Translations under genes and position numbers: made by a program
NCBI GenBank assembly: GCA_913046275.1
Contig: CAJWSE010000080.1
Coordinates: 1-5,259, forward strand
Direction of reading: 5' to 3'
DNA from: an uncultured Phycisphaerae bacterium
GTDB lineage: Bacteria; Planctomycetota; Phycisphaerae; Phycisphaerales; SM1A02
Length of the DNA: 5,259 nucleotides
In this document: in pieces, positions 1-5,259 of the stretch
How positions within the stretch are numbered: the stretch's first letter is position 1
Layout: every line of letters begins with the position of its first letter
The notes under the pieces: generated by a model
Databases searched by the model: none
Told to the model about the DNA's origin: nothing
What the model saw: the letters and a program-made list of their open reading frames with translations, nothing else

Positions 1-1327
1 GTGCAATTTGGGGCAATGGCTGTTGATCATGAACTGCAAGCGCTATATATACTTCTTCCAAAATCAGTGAGCCCTCTTGACCAAGCACGGCGAGCGCATT
101 TGCCAGTGTCAATAATGTGTCTTGTTCGGCTTCGTTAGTCGCAAGTTGAGCGAGTGATTCAGACCACGCTGAAGTGCTCATTGCAAATAAAGTCAGGTCT
201 TCAAATGCCTTAATGCCCTCCTCAATTCTGGAATTGGCTATTTCTAACTCACTAGCGTATAAAGCAATCAATTCTCGTAAAAGCTCATCGTATTCAGTAA
301 TTGACTGAGGATCTGCAGGGTTAATTCGTTGGACTAGAATATTTTCTGATGCATCTTGATACCTTCGAAGCACCTCGTCGACTTGTTTAACTACAGACGC
401 CTGCATCTGTTTGTCATCAAGCAAGACAACAATTCTCCAAAGTCCATCAATCTGCTCAAGCAAATCGTTAGTTTCTTGACTTAGCGTATATGCTCGAGAT
501 CCTGTCGCATCGAATCGAACCCGATATTGATTTTGCAAAGCTAGCCCATTAATTGAAATTATCGAAATAAAGAGCAAAACAAGACAAGACAAAAACTTCC
601 ATGTTCTAATTAATGTCTGTCTAGTCTTTTCAATTGCCAGTATCGATAGCCAGCCCGTTGCAATAGAAATTGTCAGAAAGTAAACAATATTTGCGCTATC
701 AATTAAACCAATTGAGAATGCTTCTATCCTGAAGTCAGGATCAATTGCGTAAAAAATATCAGCAAATCGAGTTGGGACATATGCAGGAAGCACTTTCATA
801 GAAAGAGACATCGTTAGCCAGAAGAATGCTGTAACAAGGTATGCCACTGTTTGGGAAGTGGTTAGCGAAGAAATCAAAAGACCTGTGCTAATAACTGCAG
901 AACCAAGCATAAGCAGACCCAAATATCCGCTAGCGATCTCTCCATAATCAACATCAGCATACATCTCGAGAACAATTACGAGTGGAAATGTAAGCGCCAG
1001 GGTTATTGATAAAAATAACAATGCTGAGAGAAACTTTCCCTTTGCAAGTTCAAACGAGGTAATAGGTGATGAAAGTAGAACTTCCCAAGTACCAATGCGG
1101 CGTTCCTCCGCAACAAGTCGCATGGTGATCGCAGGGCATAACACAAGCAAAATCCAAGCTGCAAATGAGAATACTGGCTGCATGGAAGCCATTGCATTTG
1201 GCTCAAGAACTTGAGCCATAAACACAATGCCACATAAAAACGTAAATAGTGCTGCCACGACGGCTCCAGTAGGCACAACCATTATTGACCAAACATCTTG
1301 CATGCATATGTGAATGATTTTTTTCAT
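1..1327 (-). CDS. ABC-2 type permease fused to a GldG-like extracytoplasmic domain (partial, C-terminus beyond left edge)
   Basis: Membrane subunit of an ABC-2 type exporter of the GldF/GldG auxiliary-transport group. I translated 442 uninterrupted codons from the ATG at 1327-1325; the frame is still open at base 1. Residues about 1-235 form a six-helix permease, with hydrophobic stretches near 16-40, 50-68, 98-120, 132-153, 159-178 and 212-231. The cytoplasmic loop PAITMRLVAEERRIGTWEVL (65-84) is the GldF-type hallmark that contacts the ATPase. A seventh hydrophobic helix (243-263) leads into a GldG-like domain: RFDATGSRAYTLSQET (271-286), a strand WRIVVLLDD (297-305), and a helix plus strand ending in INPADP (335-340). 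A charged helical region follows to the cut end. The start overlaps the ATPase stop (ATGA), so translation is probably coupled and the two proteins form one complex. The substrate cannot be read from sequence; similar proteins are called gliding-motility transporters, but gliding itself is not implied here. Confidence 0.9.
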   Translation of the reverse strand, partial: MKKIIHICMQDVWSIMVVPTGAVVAALFTFLCGIVFMAQVLEPNAMASMQPVFSFAAWILLVLCPAITMRLVAEERRIGTWEVLLSSPITSFELAKGKFLSALLFLSITLALTFPLVIVLEMYADVDYGEIASGYLGLLMLGSAVISTGLLISSLTTSQTVAYLVTAFFWLTMSLSMKVLPAYVPTRFADIFYAIDPDFRIEAFSIGLIDSANIVYFLTISIATGWLSILAIEKTRQTLIRTWKFLSCLVLLFISIISINGLALQNQYRVRFDATGSRAYTLSQETNDLLEQIDGLWRIVVLLDDKQMQASVVKQVDEVLRRYQDASENILVQRINPADPQSITEYDELLRELIALYASELEIANSRIEEGIKAFEDLTLFAMSTSAWSESLAQLATNEAEQDTLLTLANALAVLGQEGSLILEEVYIALAVHDQQPLPQIA

Positions 1328-2217
1328 CTTAACCCCTCGTTACTTCTAATCAGGTTGAGATATTGTTTATCTAAAGAATGTTTGACTGGTTTTAGCAATC
1401 GAATTCTTGCGCCTTGCTCGATGACATGTTGTACGAATTCTTCTGGTTGGCAAGTAACCATACAACGAATCCAATTGCCTTCTAATGGCTCTATTTCAAA
1501 GCCATTCATCGAACGCGCAATCTTTTCACATGAGATTTCAACTATATAATTAAAAGAACTTTGACTGTCTTGCAATTCAATCGTTTGCAATATGCTTCCA
1601 TGATGAATTACCATTACTCTTGAGCACGTAGCTTCGACTTCCGCTAAATGATGAGAAGAATATAAAATAGCAGCATTCTCAGCGACATCTTTAAGTATTG
1701 AATGGAATACACCTTGTTGCGCGGGATCTAACCCCGTAGATGGTTCATCAAGAACAACAAGTGCGGGTTCATGGAGTAAAGCCGCTGCTAAAGCAACTCT
1801 CTGCCGATACCCCCTGGATAGCGCACCGATTGTTTTGTTTAAAACCTCTTCGATTTCGCACCGATCAATCCACAGCGCAATAGCTGTTTTTTTGCGATGA
1901 CCAGATAAACCATACATATGCGCAACTCGATTGAGATATTCATGAACTAGCAACTCGGCTGGAAGTGGAGCTCCTTCGGGAACATAACCCAAGCGTTGTT
2001 TTGCTTCACGAGGGCGTGTTGCTAATGAGATTCCATCGATTGTGATGTCTCCCGAATCAGGTGTCAATACTCCACACAGCATTCGAATTGCTGTAGATTT
2101 TCCAGCGCCATTTGGACCAAGTAACCCATAAATCACCCCTTTTTCAACATGCAAATTGAGCTGATGCACCGCTTGAGTTGAGCCAAATGCTTTGCTAATT
2201 GTGTTTGCACGCAACAT
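1324..2217 (-). CDS. ABC transporter ATP-binding protein, GldA-like (partner of the downstream permease)
   Basis: Cytoplasmic ATPase that powers the adjacent ABC-2 permease. From the ATG at 2217 it is 297 residues, normal for this family. Visible motifs: Walker A GPNGAGKST (34-42); GYVPEGAPL (77-85) where most ABC proteins have the Q-loop glutamine and GldA-type proteins have glutamate; signature LSRGYRQR (133-140); Walker B VVLDEP (154-159); D-loop GLDP (162-165); and H-loop SSHH (187-190). All catalytic elements are intact. Residues about 220-297 form the less conserved C-terminal extension typical of the GldA/CcmA/NatA-like group. A TTG at 2238 would add seven residues, but the family normally starts close to the ATG-encoded MLRANTISKAF, so I chose 2217; no ribosome site separates the two. 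The stop overlaps the permease start by four bases. It is the first gene of its block, divergent from the GAF regulator gene. Family certain; substrate unknown. Confidence 0.93.
   Translation of the reverse strand: MLRANTISKAFGSTQAVHQLNLHVEKGVIYGLLGPNGAGKSTAIRMLCGVLTPDSGDITIDGISLATRPREAKQRLGYVPEGAPLPAELLVHEYLNRVAHMYGLSGHRKKTAIALWIDRCEIEEVLNKTIGALSRGYRQRVALAAALLHEPALVVLDEPSTGLDPAQQGVFHSILKDVAENAAILYSSHHLAEVEATCSRVMVIHHGSILQTIELQDSQSSFNYIVEISCEKIARSMNGFEIEPLEGNWIRCMVTCQPEEFVQHVIEQGARIRLLKPVKHSLDKQYLNLIRSNEGLR
1333..1338 (-). promoter_or_regulatory. Shine-Dalgarno site for the ABC permease
   Basis: The minus strand reads GAGGGG, then five bases (TTAAG), then the permease ATG. The site lies inside the last codons of the upstream ATPase gene and fits translational coupling at the ATGA overlap. 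It is the only clear purine-rich ribosome site I found before any start in this window, and it supports the choice of this ATG. Confidence 0.65.
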
Positions 2218-2319
2218 GAAGTCGGTAGATTCCCACAAAATTGAGGCGCCGTGTCGATAAATTGGGCCTAAAACCGCTCGAAAACGCCTTCTTTGTAAAG
2301 CAAAAAAGGTGAATTCTCC

Positions 2320-2339
2320 GATGCAATCGGGATTGCATC
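2320..2339. promoter_or_regulatory. Perfect inverted repeat in the divergent intergenic spacer (candidate operator)
   Basis: Half-site GATGCAATC (2320-2328) and its exact reverse complement GATTGCATC (2331-2339) flank a two-base centre; as RNA it would give an eight-pair stem with a four-base loop. No T-run follows on the plus strand. On the minus strand a short T-run occurs about 15 bases beyond the stem, too far for a normal intrinsic terminator. It sits 40 bases before the regulator gene start and about 100 before the ABC ATPase start, suiting a protein-binding operator for one or both genes. No binding protein can be named. Confidence 0.4.
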
Positions 2340-2363
2340 ACCCAAAAATGGGAGTAGGCTTAC

Positions 2364-2369
2364 TACAGT
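2364..2369 (+). promoter_or_regulatory. Candidate -10 element (TACAGT) of the GAF/receiver gene
   Basis: TACAGT lies 10 bases before the ATG at 2380 and matches TANNNT. No Shine-Dalgarno sequence lies in between (TGGATTATTA). Such spacing would place the transcript start at or next to the ATG, giving a leaderless message. No good -35 box is visible 17 bases upstream. A hexamer this loose is weak alone; its weight comes from the same layout before the next two genes. Confidence 0.3.
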
Positions 2370-2379
2370 TGGATTATTA

Positions 2380-3669
2380 ATGGCAGAAAAAAAACAACGT
2401 CTCCATATTTCATTTGACGCTTCGCTCTCTTCTGAAGTCGAATTAGCACTATCAAAACATTTTGATTTGGTTAAAACAAGTGGAGAATCCGATCTGGTTA
2501 TTACAGGCGGTGGTGAGATGCAAGAAAAAATCAACTCCATTTGTGATGCAGGAATCGAACTCACCCAGATTGACGCTGATACAGTCAAGTCGCTGAATGT
2601 AGCGCAACGTTTACGTCTTATGGAAGAAAAAGTTGTTCGATATGTTCATGAATTATTGGATATGGATAATTTTGAAATCCGCCTGCTCGAACAACGTACT
2701 GGAAACCTTGAGCTTGTCATTGCTGAAAACTTATCTCCTATGAAAATTGGCGAAGTTTTGCGTGCAGAAAAAATTGGAAATGGAATTTGCGGAAATGTTG
2801 CCGCGACAGGCAAATCCTATATTTGCTCAGACGTGTCACAAGAACCGTTGTATCGACCTGGCCTTGATTCAGCCGCATCTTCTCTCACAGTCCCGTTGTG
2901 GATGAATGACCGTATCATTGGCGTGTTTAATGCTGAATCAAATTCACTTAATGCATTCAATGAAAATGATCGGAGACTTGCAGAAATTTTTGGGCGATAC
3001 ATTGCAAGCGCAATGCATACCCTTGATCTACTTGTCATTGAACGATACACAACAAACGAACAAGTAGCAAAGACCATCCTTACCGAACTCGAAGAGCCCC
3101 TAATATCGCTTGACTCAATTGCAGAGCAATTAGAAAAAACCGATACTCGACTAAGCCATGATTTGCTATCCAGTATTAAGGAAGTTCGAACACGGCTTGA
3201 GGCTTGCACATCCGGGCCACAAACTATTATTGATGCAGATCGCGCTAATTTTATTATTCCTGACAAAGAAATGAAGGGCAAGCACATTCTTATAGCCGAC
3301 GACGAAGCAGTTGTTCGCGATGGTGTCGAAGTTGTGCTGCAACGACTTGGTTGCACTGTAACCGTTTGCGAAGACGGAACACAAACACTGGAGGCAATGC
3401 AATTAGCCAAGCACGAGGGAAGACAATATGATCTCATTATTTCAGACATACGTATGCCTGGATGCAATGGATACGAAATTTTCACTGCAGCGACTGAAAT
3501 ATGGCCAAATCAAGCAATTGTTCTTATGACTGGTTTTGGATATGACCCACACCATTCAATAATGAGAGCCAGTCAAGAAGGTATGCACACTGTTTTATTC
3601 AAACCATTTCGAACTGAACAGCTGGTAGAGACTGCTCAAAAAGCTTGTCGAAAAACAGCTGATTGTTAG
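2380..3669 (+). CDS. GAF domain response regulator with C-terminal receiver domain
   Basis: Cytoplasmic signalling protein of 429 residues; no membrane segment is visible. Residues 1-45 are an unassigned alpha/beta-like start. A helical segment (about 49-95) leads into a GAF domain (about 85-218), with GNGICGNVAATGKSYICSDV (133-152) and SLTVPLWMNDRIIGVFNAES (168-187) as core wording. Residues about 225-280 form a helical linker resembling a histidine-kinase DHp segment, but TELEEPL (235-241) stands where HELRTPL is expected, so the phospho-accepting histidine is absent and no ATPase domain follows. The receiver (about 300-420) is complete: acidic D307-D308, phospho-acceptor D356 (SDIRMP), T384 and K408. 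No DNA-binding domain is present, so output is probably by protein contact. The family wording resembles planctomycete regulators I recall, which often carry an extra N-terminal PAS domain not seen here. The ATG at 2380 is the only ATG, GTG or TTG start in frame after the stop at 2296. Its input signal and partner kinase are unknown. Confidence 0.9.
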   Translation: MAEKKQRLHISFDASLSSEVELALSKHFDLVKTSGESDLVITGGGEMQEKINSICDAGIELTQIDADTVKSLNVAQRLRLMEEKVVRYVHELLDMDNFEIRLLEQRTGNLELVIAENLSPMKIGEVLRAEKIGNGICGNVAATGKSYICSDVSQEPLYRPGLDSAASSLTVPLWMNDRIIGVFNAESNSLNAFNENDRRLAEIFGRYIASAMHTLDLLVIERYTTNEQVAKTILTELEEPLISLDSIAEQLEKTDTRLSHDLLSSIKEVRTRLEACTSGPQTIIDADRANFIIPDKEMKGKHILIADDEAVVRDGVEVVLQRLGCTVTVCEDGTQTLEAMQLAKHEGRQYDLIISDIRMPGCNGYEIFTAATEIWPNQAIVLMTGFGYDPHHSIMRASQEGMHTVLFKPFRTEQLVETAQKACRKTADC

Positions 3670-3690
3670 AGAATTATTAAACATTCGGCA

Positions 3691-3696
3691 TACAAT
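3691..3696 (+). promoter_or_regulatory. Candidate -10 element (TACAAT) of prmC
   Basis: TACAAT, one base from the consensus TATAAT, lies 8 bases before the GTG start in the 35-base gap after the regulator gene. CCCATCCT between it and the start holds no ribosome site. The spacing would put transcription initiation at the GTG. A -35 match is not evident: TTGTTA (3664-3669) is 21 bases away, too far for a normal promoter. Read-through from the upstream gene remains possible. Confidence 0.4.
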
Positions 3697-3704
3697 CCCA
3701 TCCT

Positions 3705-4583
3705 GTGACAAACGAACAGAATAAGCGATGGACAACACGCACCCTCCTTGAATGGATGGCAACTTGCTTCAAAGAACATTCAATTGAATCTCCGCGATTA
3801 ATTTCTGAAATGTTACTCACACATGTTTTAGGCGGGGCGAGAATAGATTTGTACGCTAATGCAAATCGAAAAGCAACTGAAGAAGAGCGCGAAACTTTAC
3901 GTTCTCTTGTGAAACGTACCCTTGAACATGAGCCTGTTCAATACATAGTTGGTAAAACGTGGTTTAATGGGCTAGAATTCAATGTTAACTCTTCCACACT
4001 CATTCCTAGGACGTGTACCGAAACCATCGTAGATCAATGTGTGCAACGTTTTAAATGTAATCCACATCAGACGAACATAGCCGATATAGGTACTGGCACT
4101 GGATGCATCGCTATCTCCATCGCCAAACACCTTCCCCATTCCTCAGTCCTAGCAACAGATATCTCGGAAGATGCACTTGCTTTGGGACGAGAAAATGCCC
4201 ATCTACATTCAGTTTCCAAGCAAATATCATTTAAACAAGGCGATGGCCTTCAGCCACTTGATGGGCTCGGTATATTTGATGCCATCTGCTCGAATCCACC
4301 TTATATTCCAGACCATGAATTCGAAAAACTCGATTTAAATGTTAAAGATTGGGAGCCTAAAATCGCACTTTCTGGAGGAAAAAATGGGCTTTCTATCATT
4401 ACTCCACTAATTCAAAAAGCCCCAGACCATCTCAAGCCTGGGGGCATGTTGCTTCTAGAAATAGCCGCAAGTACTCAGAAAATTGTCCTTGATGTCGCAA
4501 ATCAAACATACGGACTAGGTCAGGAAACGATACTTCGAGATCGATTTGGCGATGACCGATTTTTAAGAGCAATAAAAGACTAA
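3705..4583 (+). CDS. prmC: Peptide chain release factor N5-glutamine methyltransferase PrmC (HemK family)
   Basis: Methylates the side-chain amide of the GGQ glutamine in class I release factors (RF1/RF2), using S-adenosylmethionine in the cytoplasm, which improves translation termination. The 292 residues match the usual PrmC size. Residues about 10-80 are the helical substrate-binding domain. PVQYIVGKTWFNGLEFNV (77-94) is the conserved linker hairpin. The SAM-binding motif is DIGTGTGCIAISIA (127-140), with acidic D152 after the next strand. The catalytic NPPY lies at 197-200 and EPKIALSGG at 217-225. One oddity: LIPRTCTET (99-107) differs from the usual LIPRPxTE, lacking the proline after the arginine. 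The start is a GTG; an in-frame stop at 3678 leaves no other upstream start, and the first internal methionine (residue 18) would remove conserved helix. There is no visible ribosome site. It lies 35 bases after the regulator gene. An N5-glutamine methyltransferase for another protein (PrmB) is less likely from motif layout. Confidence 0.93.
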   Translation: MTNEQNKRWTTRTLLEWMATCFKEHSIESPRLISEMLLTHVLGGARIDLYANANRKATEEERETLRSLVKRTLEHEPVQYIVGKTWFNGLEFNVNSSTLIPRTCTETIVDQCVQRFKCNPHQTNIADIGTGTGCIAISIAKHLPHSSVLATDISEDALALGRENAHLHSVSKQISFKQGDGLQPLDGLGIFDAICSNPPYIPDHEFEKLDLNVKDWEPKIALSGGKNGLSIITPLIQKAPDHLKPGGMLLLEIAASTQKIVLDVANQTYGLGQETILRDRFGDDRFLRAIKD

Positions 4584-4603
4584 CCAGCCTCGCTTTCTGT
4601 AGT

Positions 4604-4609
4604 TAGAAT
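4604..4609 (+). promoter_or_regulatory. Candidate -10 element (TAGAAT) of the putA-like gene
   Basis: TAGAAT lies nine bases (GCTCAACTT) before the ATG at 4619, in the 35-base gap after prmC. It is one base from TATAAT, and no purine-rich ribosome site intervenes. The layout repeats that seen before prmC and the GAF regulator, and would give a leaderless transcript. No convincing -35 box is seen at 17 bases upstream (TAACCA). Confidence 0.4.
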
Positions 4610-4618
4610 GCTCAACTT

Positions 4619-5259
4619 ATGGCACTCTTCAAACGAACAAAAACACCTACGGTCACTGTTGATTCTAAATCAGTTAATACAAATAGCGTTTTCGATGCTG
4701 CGACAGAACAACGCATTCAAGCTATTGGTTCACGATTGCTGAAACATGCTCGATCGCGTAAACAATCATGGCTATCTACTGCATTCTGGTCTGACAAACT
4801 TATGGATTGGGCCATGGAAGATGAAGAATTTAAAATCCAACTCTTTAGGTTTGTAGACACATTCCCAACACTCGTTACACCAGAGCAAGTACATGAACAT
4901 CTCATCGATTACCTGACGCAACCGAACGTAAAGCTCCCTCCTGGTCTTGGCTTAGGCTTGAAAGCTGGTGGTCTTGCGCAAGGCACAATGACCAAAACAG
5001 TTACAAGTCAAATTACAAAAATGGCGAAAAGATTTATTGCAGGCACAGACGCTCTTTCTGCCCTTCCGGAACTTGAATCGATTTGGAAAGAAGGCGTTGC
5101 ATTTTCCGTTGATCTACTCGGTGAAGCATGTGTCAGCAATGCTGAAGCGGAAGAGTATCGTCAACGCTATCTTGATCTACTCACCAACTTACCAGATACA
5201 GTTTCAACTTGGTATACGAAACCTGTATTAGAGAATGACCACCTAGGGCCAATCCCCCG
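4619..5259 (+). CDS. putA: PutA-type proline dehydrogenase / L-glutamate-gamma-semialdehyde dehydrogenase (N-terminal part, cut by right edge)
   Basis: N-terminal 213 residues of a proline catabolic enzyme, open at the right edge. PutA oxidises proline to pyrroline-5-carboxylate with FAD, passing electrons to the membrane quinone pool, then oxidises the semialdehyde to glutamate with NAD. The visible part matches the helical arm and the start of the proline dehydrogenase barrel: SDKLMDWAMEDEEFKIQLFR (58-77) with FVD next, MAKRFIAG (135-142), GVAFSVDLLGEA (159-170), EAEEYRQRYLDLL (176-188), and NDHLGPIP (206-213), where the family continues into its NVSVKLS strand. The FAD site and the whole second dehydrogenase domain would lie outside the window, so bifunctionality is inferred from this PutA-style arm, which short single-function enzymes lack. 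No ribbon-helix-helix DNA-binding domain precedes the arm, so it should not repress its own gene as E. coli PutA does. The first 25 residues are basic and polar and look unstructured. The ATG at 4619 follows prmC by 35 bases. Confidence 0.88.
   Translation, partial: MALFKRTKTPTVTVDSKSVNTNSVFDAATEQRIQAIGSRLLKHARSRKQSWLSTAFWSDKLMDWAMEDEEFKIQLFRFVDTFPTLVTPEQVHEHLIDYLTQPNVKLPPGLGLGLKAGGLAQGTMTKTVTSQITKMAKRFIAGTDALSALPELESIWKEGVAFSVDLLGEACVSNAEAEEYRQRYLDLLTNLPDTVSTWYTKPVLENDHLGPIP

Noticed and set aside
1003..1278. Minus-strand frame of 91 codons, leucine- and cysteine-rich
   Set aside because: Same strand as the permease but in another frame; the permease frame carries the conserved GldF-type loop over the same bases.
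1298..1549. Plus-strand frame of 83 codons over the ATPase/permease junction
   Set aside because: Antisense to the ATPase C-terminus and the coupled permease start; no motif or ribosome site.
2215..2238. TTG at 2238 as the ATPase start, giving 304 residues
   Set aside because: The extra seven residues do not resemble the family start; the ATG at 2217 gives the usual beginning. Not excluded outright, since neither has a ribosome site.
2301..2339. Palindrome plus minus-strand T-run as an intrinsic terminator
   Set aside because: The T-run is about 15 bases from the stem rather than directly after it, and no gene on the minus strand ends there.
2341..2352. Short inverted repeat CCCA-AAAA-TGGG next to the larger palindrome
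   Set aside because: Only four base pairs per arm, expected by chance in a sequence of this length.
2268..2588. Minus-strand frame of 106 codons spanning the divergent spacer and the regulator start
   Set aside because: More than half is antisense to conserved coding sequence, its protein has no recognisable feature, and it would overlap the promoter region of both flanking genes.
2817..3485. Long open frame of 222 codons on the minus strand
   Set aside because: It lies wholly inside the GAF/receiver gene, is serine- and arginine-rich in the manner of an antisense shadow, and shows no recognisable domain.
5037..5231. Plus-strand frame of 64 codons near the right edge
   Set aside because: Out of frame with the PutA-like gene, whose frame shows the conserved DLLGEA motif across the same bases.

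Overview
This window carries five genes in two divergent blocks. It most resembles a moderately AT-rich member of the Planctomycetes, possibly the class Phycisphaerae. Three things point that way: the GAF/receiver regulator has a C-terminal wording (MTGFGYDPHHSI...QEG...LFKPF) that I recall from planctomycete regulators; the ABC permease is fused to a GldG-like domain; and the PutA N-terminus has no DNA-binding domain. The assignment is from memory of family wording, with no search, and is tentative below phylum level.

Left block, minus strand (2217 down to 1 and beyond the window): a two-gene ABC-2 type exporter operon. A GldA-like ATPase overlaps by 4 bases (ATGA) a large permease whose seventh membrane helix leads into a GldG-like extracytoplasmic domain. 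The permease is cut by the left edge. Together they should form a membrane ABC complex of the type called gliding/auxiliary transport (GldA-GldF-GldG), whose substrate is not known.

Divergent spacer (2218-2379, 162 bases): it holds a perfect inverted repeat (2320-2339), a candidate operator or hairpin, and a -10-like hexamer just before the right-hand gene.

Right block, plus strand: a GAF plus receiver-domain response regulator (2380-3669), the release-factor glutamine methyltransferase PrmC (3705-4583), and the N-terminal third or less of a PutA-type proline catabolic enzyme (4619 to the right edge). Both gaps between them are 35 bases. None of the three starts has a Shine-Dalgarno sequence, yet each has a TANNNT hexamer 8-10 bases upstream, suggesting separate leaderless transcripts rather than one operon. 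In contrast, the coupled permease start inside the left operon has a clear GAGGGG ribosome site.

The genes are mostly housekeeping or regulatory. I saw no mobile element, RNA gene, CRISPR array or defence system. There is no convincing evidence of an undescribed system; the points worth a second look are the leaderless-start pattern, the regulator's histidine-less DHp-like segment, and the intergenic palindrome.
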